Shown here: positions 7,143-14,906 of the stretch, in pieces
How the letters are laid out: every line of letters begins with the position of its first letter
Position numbering within the stretch: the first letter of the stretch is position 1
Assembly (NCBI GenBank): GCA_002352665.1
Contig: DEIV01000033.1
Location: 1 to 62,955, forward strand
Direction: 5' to 3'
DNA from: Flavobacteriaceae bacterium UBA2765
GTDB lineage: Bacteria; Bacteroidota; Bacteroidia; Flavobacteriales; Flavobacteriaceae
Length of the DNA: 62,955 nt
Program-made: the position numbers and the translations under genes
Notes under the pieces: model-generated
What the model was told of the DNA's origin: nothing
The model's input: only the letters and a program-made list of their open reading frames with translations
Database searches by the model: none

Positions 7143-10127
7143 TTAGCTCACCAATTTCATCGTATTAGAACCAACTAAATTTCCTTCAATAAATATATTT
7201 ACTTTATATGCACCTTTGGTAAATTTATGTACTATTCTATCAATAAACATAACTACTTTCATACTTTGATTGTTATAATAAATAGTAGTATCATCTGTAT
7301 ATCCTTGATCACTACCATCTGCTAAAGTAAATACACCTTTCTCATTTACAACTTTCCCCTCAGGCGATAGTATCACCACATAAGCATCTTTATAACCCAA
7401 GGTTGCTAAAAAATTTTCTTGTACCCTAAAGGTTACCCTAAGTGCTTGAATTTTTTTTGCCTTTTGCGTTTCTATATACTTACCTCTTTTGCTCTGCATG
7501 GCTTTAACAGTAACAGAGCGTACGGCTATGATGGTTTCATCGTTTACTTTAGCTTTAACTTCTTTTACTGTTGGCGTAATTTCTACTTTATCTTCAATAG
7601 AAGGATTTTCTGTTTTCTGGTTAGCACTATTTGCTTTTAATTGGGCTAATAATTCATTGGGGTCTGTAGTATTGTTAATTTTTTTTTTGTCTGTAGTAGC
7701 AAGGGACTGATCAACTTTATTATTATTGGAATCTGTCACATTTTTTTCTAGTACTTCTTGATTCCTTTCTTCTTCTGCTTGTGCTAATAATTCATTAAAT
7801 TCATTACGTTCTGCTTCAGAGGATCCCATTTCAGAACGTATTGGTTGTTCTGTGGATTCAACTTGTTCAGAAGTAGGTTCTTCGACTATTTTTTCAGCTA
7901 TTGTCTCTTCTATTTTGGGTTGATCTTCTATCTTAATATCATCTAATTTCACTTCATTTGTAATATTGTTTTCAGAAGATAATTCATCCGTACTTTCAAT
8001 ATGCTCCTCCACCGTATTTTGAACTTCCTTATCGGATATATTGTCGGTCTCAATTGACGCATCAGTAACCTCTTCCGTTGAACTCGTAAGCTTTAATTGT
8101 TCATCACCTATTTCAGTAAAGCTTTCATCTGAAGAAGATACTTCTTGATTTGCATTAGAGTCTATGATCTCTTCAACTTCAATTGTCTCTTCAACTTCTG
8201 AAGATACTACTTCAACTGATTCCTCTTGAGTTTCATACTGTTCTGTTTTTGTTACAGATTCAGAGGGCTTACTATCAAAGGTTTCTGTTGTGGCTTGAGC
8301 ATTGATAAAAGAGAATTCCGTTCTTCTATTTTTTTCATGAGCTGCCTCACTACATTCAATACCGTCAATACATTTATTAACCATTTTGCTTTCACCATGT
8401 CCTATGGTAGTAATTCTGCTTCTATCAATACCTTGTGCTACTAAATAATCAGCTGACGCTTCGGCTCTACGTTTAGATAATCCTAAATTATATGCACTAC
8501 TACCTCTTGAATCTGTATAGGCAGCCACTTCTATATGAATGGTGCTATTATTTTTTAAGATGGTTGTTAACTTATCTAATTCTTTAGCTGCTTTGGTTGT
8601 AATATTAAATTTATCAAAACCAAAATATACTGCATTAATCGTTGCTTCATCTTCTTCAATAGTAGTATTAGTAACTTCCTCTTCCGCCACGACTTCTTCA
8701 ACATGAGTAACAACTTCTTCTTTTATAACTTCATTGTTAGCCATAGCTTCATCAACAACTTGCTCTTCTTCCTCGGTATCATTAGTAGCCATATTATCAG
8801 TTCCGACTACATTTTGTACAGCTTCTTCTTTAGGAGCGTCTGTGGCTTCCTCAATATTCTGCTCGATAGTCTCTTCAATAACCGTTTCTTCTTTCTTTTG
8901 ATCAACCTCGGCAATAACTGTTTCTACATTTTCGCCTACTAAATCAGTGTTTTTGGTTAAAAATTTATTAGCTTCTAATGTTGGTGCTTCTAAATAATTG
9001 GCAGTATTTACAATGTGTTCTTCTGTATTATACGTTTCGCCTGATGCTTTTAATGTGTACATTTTATTACATTCTAATGTAAGTTTATAAGCACCATCAA
9101 CATCTGTTTTTACTTGTTCTATTTCATTATTATCTTCATCGAACAACGTAATGATAGCTTCTTTAATCACCTCATCAGATTCTTTATCCTTTACAATACC
9201 GGTAATAGCTTGAATACACTCTTTGTCTTTAGCAATAGCTTCAACTAAAAAAGAATAGATATCATGGTTGTTTTTACCTTGTAATCTATTTGAAGAAAAA
9301 TATCCTCTATTATTATTATCATTTATAATAAAGGCAAAATCATCATTAACACTATTAATAGGAGCATCTAAATGGATAGGTTCAGTTGGATTATTACTGC
9401 TGATATCACTAACATATACGTCTAAACCTCCAAATGATCCTGCATGACCATTAGATGAGAAATACAACATATTATCTTTAGAAATATAAGGAGTAACTTC
9501 ATGTTTGCTTGTATTAATGGTTGCTCCTAAATTTTGAGGTTCACCAAAGCTACCGTCATTTTTAATCTCTATCTTAAAAAGATCCGCTCCACCTAAAGTT
9601 GAAGGCATATCAGAAGTAAAATATAATATATTACCAGTATTGCTTAATGCAGGTTCTCCAAAAGAATATTTGATATTTGAAAAAGGTAATTTAGTAATGT
9701 TACTCCAATTTCCATCCGCATCTACATCAGCCATAAACAATTGTTCCTTATCATTTCTTTTTGGTTTTTTTCTGTATTTTTTAGCAGAAAAATAAACTGT
9801 CTTTAAATCATTGCTATATGCCGCTCCGGTTTTAGTAATCTTATCAGTAGGTAGACCTTGAATTTGTCTTTTTTCAGTTACGTCTCCTTCTATGCCAATG
9901 GTTGCTATAAATAAATTGGAGGGAGAAAGTTTTTCACTATCCAAATTAATTTTATCTGTATTAGGAGATTTATAAATAAATTGATTATCATTTAAGAAAG
10001 TAACTCCATAATCGGGTTGAGAAGTATTAGTTTCTAAATATTTAATCAAATATTTACTTTGAGATGTTTGAGCAAATATTGATGTCGAAAGAAACCAGAT
10101 AATTACTAAGAAAGAAATATTTTTCAT
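7143..10127 (-). CDS. Large envelope protein: PD40 propeller, OmpA domain and extra C-terminal domain
   Basis: The 994-residue protein starts with a signal peptide (residues 1-20). PD40/WD40-like propeller repeats span about 95-295 (LYFTSD, LYFSSNGH, GYFSSNR), and a carboxypeptidase-regulatory-like beta-sandwich about 305-372. An acidic linker covers 400-495. The OmpA/MotB peptidoglycan-binding domain is at about 496-608 (FGFDKFNI, TDSRGSSAYNLGLSKRRA, NRRTEFSF). A second acidic, disordered stretch of some 240 residues follows, then a beta-rich domain at about 862-994. Known flavobacterial PD40-OmpA proteins usually end with the OmpA domain, so about 385 residues after it are unusual. It probably anchors the outer membrane to peptidoglycan; the C-terminal domain is unassigned. 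Confidence 0.85.
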   Translation of the reverse strand: MKNISFLVIIWFLSTSIFAQTSQSKYLIKYLETNTSQPDYGVTFLNDNQFIYKSPNTDKINLDSEKLSPSNLFIATIGIEGDVTEKRQIQGLPTDKITKTGAAYSNDLKTVYFSAKKYRKKPKRNDKEQLFMADVDADGNWSNITKLPFSNIKYSFGEPALSNTGNILYFTSDMPSTLGGADLFKIEIKNDGSFGEPQNLGATINTSKHEVTPYISKDNMLYFSSNGHAGSFGGLDVYVSDISSNNPTEPIHLDAPINSVNDDFAFIINDNNNRGYFSSNRLQGKNNHDIYSFLVEAIAKDKECIQAITGIVKDKESDEVIKEAIITLFDEDNNEIEQVKTDVDGAYKLTLECNKMYTLKASGETYNTEEHIVNTANYLEAPTLEANKFLTKNTDLVGENVETVIAEVDQKKEETVIEETIEQNIEEATDAPKEEAVQNVVGTDNMATNDTEEEEQVVDEAMANNEVIKEEVVTHVEEVVAEEEVTNTTIEEDEATINAVYFGFDKFNITTKAAKELDKLTTILKNNSTIHIEVAAYTDSRGSSAYNLGLSKRRAEASADYLVAQGIDRSRITTIGHGESKMVNKCIDGIECSEAAHEKNRRTEFSFINAQATTETFDSKPSESVTKTEQYETQEESVEVVSSEVEETIEVEEIIDSNANQEVSSSDESFTEIGDEQLKLTSSTEEVTDASIETDNISDKEVQNTVEEHIESTDELSSENNITNEVKLDDIKIEDQPKIEETIAEKIVEEPTSEQVESTEQPIRSEMGSSEAERNEFNELLAQAEEERNQEVLEKNVTDSNNNKVDQSLATTDKKKINNTTDPNELLAQLKANSANQKTENPSIEDKVEITPTVKEVKAKVNDETIIAVRSVTVKAMQSKRGKYIETQKAKKIQALRVTFRVQENFLATLGYKDAYVVILSPEGKVVNEKGVFTLADGSDQGYTDDTTIYYNNQSMKVVMFIDRIVHKFTKGAYKVNIFIEGNLVGSNTMKLVS

Positions 10128-10265
10128 TATTAAGTTTAAGCTTGGTTAGAGCTTTAATAACGATAGTTTTTATATTTAAGTATTAGCAAGAAATGTTTTT
10201 TACAAAAAAATAGCCTAATAAAAAAATTTATCAGGCTAAAGTTATCAATTGTTATTGTGTTTTCG

Positions 10266-10787
10266 CTACTCTTTGGCTTTATAAGATTTGTTTAATTGTA
10301 CCAAAACATCGTCAGTAATATCAGCTTTTTCCTCACCATACATCACGGTGCCATTATCTCCAGTAGTACCTAAAACGAAATTATAGCCCTTTTCTATAGC
10401 ATAATTTTTAACAAAGTCGTTAATTTCCCTAGACAGAGCCTCTAGACTTTTCTGTCCTTCAGCCTGCACTTGTTGTTGAATAGTTTGCTGACGTTGGTTT
10501 ATTTGTTGTTGCTCCTGCATAAGCACTTGTTCTCGTTCTGCTCTAACTTTATTAGACATACCTTGCGATTTTTCTTGATAAATTCTAGCTCTATTCTGCC
10601 ATCCACCCACTAAACTATCCAATTCAGCCTTTAATTTCTCAGATTTCACTTTCATAGTAGCCTCTGCTTCTTTAGTGCCTTTATATTCTTTCATTAATTC
10701 TTCCACATCAACATAAGCAATTTTTGTTTGTTGTGTACATGAAGTTAACAAAGCTACAAATGCTAATAAAATAAATATTCTCTTCAT
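10266..10787 (-). CDS. OmpH/Skp-family periplasmic chaperone, lipoprotein form
   Basis: This 173-residue protein has a lipobox-type signal (residues 1-16, ending LLTSC), the Skp opening IAYVDVEELMKEYKG, a long coiled coil rich in Gln and Lys (about 40-125), and the closing strand region. Skp/OmpH proteins hold unfolded outer-membrane proteins in the periplasm. The Cys after the signal suggests membrane anchoring, which is common in Bacteroidota paralogs. It lies behind the mnmG-methyltransferase block, as in other flavobacteria. Confidence 0.85.
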   Translation of the reverse strand: MKRIFILLAFVALLTSCTQQTKIAYVDVEELMKEYKGTKEAEATMKVKSEKLKAELDSLVGGWQNRARIYQEKSQGMSNKVRAEREQVLMQEQQQINQRQQTIQQQVQAEGQKSLEALSREINDFVKNYAIEKGYNFVLGTTGDNGTVMYGEEKADITDDVLVQLNKSYKAKE

Positions 10788-11159
10788 TTTTATTGTTTTA
10801 TAATTTTTGGCAAATATATAAAAATAGTCTTGTGTTCAGGCGAAAAAATTTATTATAAATAAGAACTATCACTATAAATATTATTATAAATAAAAATTAT
10901 TAAACCCCAGCTCATAATAAGCGGTATAAATGATGATTTCTATTGAGAGTGTGGGAATTGTTGTAAAACCTAAACAAACGTCTTAAAGCTGCTTAAAACA
11001 GAAAAAAAGATCCGTTTAGGTAACATTCCATCCATATGTTTAAGAATGCAGCCAGATCTTAATTAATATCTTTTTAAAATGGTATAACCTTTACAGTTTT
11101 AAGAATTTCTATAATTAACTCCAATTGATAAATAACCTATTCCATGTACAGCAAGTAAA
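10788..11159. other. Intergenic region without a supported gene
   Basis: 372 AT-rich bases between ompH and the methyltransferase. There are two near-identical tracts of TTATTATAAATAA type around 10850-10900, and a weak minus-strand frame overlapping the methyltransferase end (about 11108-11185) that ends like a beta-barrel strand. No convincing gene, RNA or terminator was seen. Confidence 0.4.
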
Positions 11160-12065
11160 TTACTTATTTTTGATGACATAAATATGAGAAGAATATTCTT
11201 TAGTTGATCTTGCTTGAAAATTTGATCGCCATCCTATAAAAAAAGCTTTAAATAAGTTTGATCTTCCCGTTCTATATTTTTCCGAAAGTAGGCTCACATA
11301 AAATGAATCAAATTTCATAGGTAATATTTTTACTACTTCCATATTTTCTTTTAGGAAAAGTTCAGTAATAGCTTTTTTAGAAAAATGCCATAAATGTCTT
11401 GGTACATCATAAGCTGCCCAAAACTCTTTATAATACTTTGCATCATAACTTTTAAAATTTGGAACGGCAACAATTAAAGTGCCGTTGGTTTTTAAAAGCG
11501 ATTTTAACTGTGATATATACGCTGTTAAATTTGGCACATGTTCTAACACATGCCACATGGTAATTACATCATAAGTGCTAGGTGCCGATTGTTGAGTACT
11601 GAGCTGCAGATCTGTTATACTATTAAAAATATGTTGTGTTTTAAGTTTAAGTTTTGAATTGGCTATTGCCTTTGCTTTTTCATTAGGCTCTATACCCGTA
11701 ACCTGCCAACCATTATTTTGACAAGCACTTAAAAAATCGCCTGTACCCATACCAACATCTAAAATTGATTTTTCCTCATTGTCAAATGAATTGATCAATT
11801 TCACTTTCTTTTTGATGGTAAAATTTCTAACCCATTGGTACAACTTATCCACCAACGATTTCTTTGTGTCTGAATGCGAAATGTAATCTTCACTTTCATA
11901 ATACTTGCCTAACTCCTCTTCTATCGGTTGAGGCGTAGTAATCAACAACTCATTTATTTCATCTATAAAAATTGAAAAGGTTTCACGTGAAACAGTATAA
12001 TCTCTACACGCAATAAATGGTTTTAAGTTACTATCATTAATTGGGGATCTGTCAATTTGTTTCAC
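11160..12065 (-). CDS. Class I SAM-dependent methyltransferase
   Basis: This 301-residue protein has motif I ILDVGMGTGDFL (101-112), the acidic residue of GIEP (124-127), and WHVLEHVPN (171-179), all typical of class I methyltransferases. An N-terminal extension contains PQP..EELGKYYESEDYISH, characteristic of the flavobacterial mnmG-linked family. The substrate is unknown. The only start that covers the conserved N-terminus is a GTG at 12063-12065, which is part of a parS-like site; a second parS-like palindrome at 11979-11994 is coding and gives the residues TVSRET. The gene lies downstream of mnmG on the same strand. Confidence 0.82.
   Translation of the reverse strand: MKQIDRSPINDSNLKPFIACRDYTVSRETFSIFIDEINELLITTPQPIEEELGKYYESEDYISHSDTKKSLVDKLYQWVRNFTIKKKVKLINSFDNEEKSILDVGMGTGDFLSACQNNGWQVTGIEPNEKAKAIANSKLKLKTQHIFNSITDLQLSTQQSAPSTYDVITMWHVLEHVPNLTAYISQLKSLLKTNGTLIVAVPNFKSYDAKYYKEFWAAYDVPRHLWHFSKKAITELFLKENMEVVKILPMKFDSFYVSLLSEKYRTGRSNLFKAFFIGWRSNFQARSTKEYSSHIYVIKNK
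11979..11994. promoter_or_regulatory. parS-like ParB-binding site 1 (inside coding sequence)
   Basis: GGTTTCACGTGAAACA: 15 of 16 bases match the widely conserved bacterial parS TGTTTCACGTGAAACA, and the inner 14 bases are a perfect palindrome. It lies within the methyltransferase gene. Confidence 0.75.
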
Positions 12066-12073
12066 GTGGAACT
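12058..12073. promoter_or_regulatory. parS-like site 2 (covers methyltransferase GTG start)
   Basis: TGTTTCACGTGGAACT has the CACGTG core and both half sites with one mismatch each. It is part of a 22-base sequence (12054-12075) repeated exactly at 12463-12484. Confidence 0.75.
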
Positions 12074-12120
12074 ATGTTTTTAAAGTATTATTAATCCTAA
12101 CATTTAGTAATTTTGATAAC

Positions 12121-12474
12121 TCATTTGCTTTTTGAATAGCTTCCTGTTCCGTCTAAAGAACCTTGACGCATTATAGTAATATATTCAGGATACAATATTG
12201 ATTTGTTTTGGGAATAAAGAGGGAAATTAAATGTCCTAAATATTCTTCGATTTTGATAGCTCTTACAAATCACATATTCGAAATTCATTCCTAAAATAGG
12301 AGCACATATTAAAAATAAAAAGGCAAAATAACTATTGAAAAGATTCAACAACAAAATTAAAAATAAAATTGGCAAAAGAACAACAACAATCCCTGAAAAC
12401 GATAAATATTGCTTTAAAACAACCTCATCTCCTAAATTGTTATCCTTTGTAACTGTTTTAGTAATTTGTTTCAC
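12121..12474 (-). CDS. Small membrane protein between two parS-like repeats
   Basis: This 117-residue protein has two hydrophobic segments (about residues 27-48 and 49-67) forming a helical hairpin, then a basic C-terminal half with YSQNKSILYPEYITIM. The start is a GTG within the parS-like repeat, so the N-terminal MKQI is identical to that of the next gene. The mnmG stop is 13 bases upstream. The family is not recognised. The setting suggests an insertion between mnmG and the methyltransferase; whether it is translated from GTG is unproven. Confidence 0.55.
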   Translation of the reverse strand: MKQITKTVTKDNNLGDEVVLKQYLSFSGIVVVLLPILFLILLLNLFNSYFAFLFLICAPILGMNFEYVICKSYQNRRIFRTFNFPLYSQNKSILYPEYITIMRQGSLDGTGSYSKSK

Positions 12475-12482
12475 GTGGAACT
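12467..12482. promoter_or_regulatory. parS-like site 3 (between mnmG and the 117-residue gene)
   Basis: TGTTTCACGTGGAACT, identical to site 2, and overlapping the GTG start of the 117-residue gene. Confidence 0.75.
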
Positions 12483-12487
12483 ATCAT

Positions 12488-14365
12488 TTATCTACCCAAA
12501 TAAACCAATAACACGGAAACATCGCTGGGTGAAACCCCTGAAATACGACTGGCCTGTGATATACTTGTGGGTTGAATTGTACTTAACTTTTCTCTAGCTT
12601 CATGCGATAAGGATTTAACCTTATGGTAATCGAAATCAGAAGGTATAAATATATTTTCTAACCGATTTAGTTTATCTGCATTGTTCTTTTCCTTTTCTAT
12701 ATATCCCGCATATTTAACATGAATTTCAGCTTGTTCAACAATCTCATTGTCTATGTTATTATCAATAATAAAATCATTAACCCCAGGAAACTGACGCACA
12801 TCATTAAAATCAATTTGCGGTCTGGCTGCAATCTTAAACATTTTCATTGATTGAGCAATTACCGCAGATTCCTTATTGCTCAAAATAGGATTTGCATCTT
12901 CCGGCTTGATGCTTGTCTCTCGTAAATAAGCGACAAAAGCATCTGTCTTTTCCTGTTTTTCTAACACACGGTTCATCCGCTCTTGAGACGCCAATCCTAA
13001 TTTAAAAGATAAAGGCGTTAACCTTAAATCGGCATTGTCTTGCCTTAATAATGTTCGATACTCCGCTCTTGAGGTAAACATTCTATACGGTTCTTCCGTA
13101 CCTTTGGTAATCAAATCATCTATTAACACGCCAATATAAGCTTCATTTCGCTTTAATAAAAAAGGAGCTTTTTCTTGAATTTTTAAAGCCGCATTGATAC
13201 CGGCCATTAATCCTTGAGCCGCCGCTTCTTCATAACCTGTAGTTCCATTTATTTGTCCGGCAAAAAATAAATTCTGTACCAATTTAGTTTCTAAAGTGTG
13301 TGTTAATTGTGTAGGAGGAAAATAATCATACTCAATAGCATAACCAAAACGAAAGAACCTTACATGTTCAAATCCAGCCACCTTACGCAAAGCCTTTGCT
13401 TGAATATCCTCTGGTAATGACGTTGAAAATCCATTTACATAAACCTCAACCGTATTCCAACCTTCAGGCTCAATAAATAACTGGTGTCTATCCTTTGTTG
13501 CAAAACGATCAATCTTATCCTCAATAGATGGACAATACCTAGGTCCTACACTTTTTATTCGACCATTAAACATAGGAGATCTATCAAAACCAGTTCGTAA
13601 CAAATCATGTACTTCTTGACTGGTATAAGTCATATAACATGAACGCTGTAAGCTTAACGGCTTTGTTATATTAGTATATGAAAATTTCTCTGGAATGTCG
13701 TCTCCTGGCTGCTCCGTCATTTTAGAATAATCTAATGATCTACCATCAACTCTAGGTGGTGTACCCGTTTTCATTCTTCCAGACTTAAAGCCAAATTTAA
13801 CTAAATCTTCAGTTATCCCGATAGAAGCACTTTCTCCAGCCCTACCACCTCCAAAATTTTTATCACCTATGTGAATTAACCCATTTAAAAATGTACCTGC
13901 AGTTAACACAACAGATCTCGATTTAATAGTCAACCCCAACGTAGTTTTAACTCCACTAATTACACCATCTTCTACAATCAAACCATTAACCATGTCCTGA
14001 AAAAAATCTAAATTTTCAGTTTGCTCTAGCATCAATCTCCATTCCTCAGCAAAACGCATTCGGTCACTTTGAACTCTTGGACTCCACATAGCAGGACCCT
14101 TTGATTTGTTCAACATTTTAAATTGAATAGCCGACTTATCAGAAACGATACCACTATAACCCCCTAAAGCATCAATTTCACGTACAATTTGTCCTTTTGC
14201 GATTCCACCCATAGCGGGATTACAACTCATTTGAGCAATGTTTTGTAAATTCATTGTAATCAACAATGTCTTTGCACCCAAATTGGCACTAGCAGCAGCA
14301 GCCTCACTACCAGCATGACCACCACCAACCACTATTACATCATATGTGTTTTCAAAAATACTCAT
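12488..14365 (-). CDS. mnmG: tRNA uridine-5-carboxymethylaminomethyl modification enzyme MnmG
   Basis: This 625-residue FAD-dependent enzyme works with MnmE to modify the wobble uridine (position 34) of certain tRNAs. The FAD-binding GGGHAGSEAAAASANLG lies at residues 13-29. The family blocks SCNPAMGGIAKGQIVREIDA, PRVDGRS and GPRYCPSIEDKI follow, with the C-terminal helical domain ending in SGVSPSDVSVLLVYLGR. The length is normal. The start is ATG at 14363-14365. mnmG is origin-proximal in many bacteria, which agrees with parS-like sites on both sides. Confidence 0.97.
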   Translation of the reverse strand: MSIFENTYDVIVVGGGHAGSEAAAASANLGAKTLLITMNLQNIAQMSCNPAMGGIAKGQIVREIDALGGYSGIVSDKSAIQFKMLNKSKGPAMWSPRVQSDRMRFAEEWRLMLEQTENLDFFQDMVNGLIVEDGVISGVKTTLGLTIKSRSVVLTAGTFLNGLIHIGDKNFGGGRAGESASIGITEDLVKFGFKSGRMKTGTPPRVDGRSLDYSKMTEQPGDDIPEKFSYTNITKPLSLQRSCYMTYTSQEVHDLLRTGFDRSPMFNGRIKSVGPRYCPSIEDKIDRFATKDRHQLFIEPEGWNTVEVYVNGFSTSLPEDIQAKALRKVAGFEHVRFFRFGYAIEYDYFPPTQLTHTLETKLVQNLFFAGQINGTTGYEEAAAQGLMAGINAALKIQEKAPFLLKRNEAYIGVLIDDLITKGTEEPYRMFTSRAEYRTLLRQDNADLRLTPLSFKLGLASQERMNRVLEKQEKTDAFVAYLRETSIKPEDANPILSNKESAVIAQSMKMFKIAARPQIDFNDVRQFPGVNDFIIDNNIDNEIVEQAEIHVKYAGYIEKEKNNADKLNRLENIFIPSDFDYHKVKSLSHEAREKLSTIQPTSISQASRISGVSPSDVSVLLVYLGR

Positions 14366-14400
14366 TATAAAATTTAAGAAATTTTGTGCATTAGCAAAAA

Positions 14401-14416
14401 CGTTTCACGTGGAACA
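14401..14416. promoter_or_regulatory. parS-like site 4 (upstream of mnmG)
   Basis: CGTTTCACGTGGAACA: CACGTG core with both half sites, intergenic between ybeY and mnmG. Confidence 0.75.
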
Positions 14417-14492
14417 TTGTTAAAATATAATTAAGAAATACCTCCTTACACCATTGAGCAAGATAAGTTTTATCAACATCATTTAAATCCTG

Positions 14493-14906
14493 CTAAAAAG
14501 TTCGCAAAGATAGGTAATAATCCTCTTTATTACGCATTATGTCCTTTTCTTCTTTCTCCCTATCTGTATATCCACATAAGTGAAGTATACCATGAATCAT
14601 AACTCGGTGTAGTTCTTCTTCAAATGAAATGTTATATATTGTGGCATTTTCACGGACCCTATCAATTGAAATAAAAATATCACCGTTTATCAGTTTTGAA
14701 AGACTATAATCAAAAGTAATAATATCCGTTAACGTATTGTGTTTCAAATGTTTAATATTTAACTCAAGTAAATAGTCATCAGAACAAAAGATATAATTAA
14801 GATCTCCTTCCTTATGTTTTTCCGACACTATAGCTCTTGATATCCAATCACTTAACAAGTCTTGATAATTAAAAGTGAATTTTTTTTGAAAATTAAATTC
14901 AATCAT
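14493..14906 (-). CDS. ybeY: rRNA maturation endoribonuclease YbeY
   Basis: This 137-residue protein matches the single-strand endoribonuclease family involved in 16S rRNA 3' end maturation and ribosome quality control. The metal site is HGILHLCGYTD (105-115): His105 and His109 are present, while the third ligand position (His in E. coli) is Asp115, which I recall as usual in Bacteroidota. Its start overlaps the end of the DUF4175 gene by 8 bases, implying translational coupling. Confidence 0.93.
   Translation of the reverse strand: MIEFNFQKKFTFNYQDLLSDWISRAIVSEKHKEGDLNYIFCSDDYLLELNIKHLKHNTLTDIITFDYSLSKLINGDIFISIDRVRENATIYNISFEEELHRVMIHGILHLCGYTDREKEEKDIMRNKEDYYLSLRTF

Larger units (their letters stand above)
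12054..12484. repeat. Pair of perfect 22-bp direct repeats flanking a small gene
   Basis: The same 22 bases (AATTTGTTTCACGTGGAA plus CTAT) occur at 12054-12075 and 12463-12484, 409 bases apart. Each holds a parS-like site. The 117-residue membrane protein gene lies between them. Confidence 0.85.

Noticed and set aside
11108..11185. Minus-strand frame ending in GYLSIGVNYRNS, like the last strand of an outer-membrane barrel
   Set aside because: Only about 26 residues, overlapping the methyltransferase end, with no upstream part. A remnant is possible, but chance is as likely.
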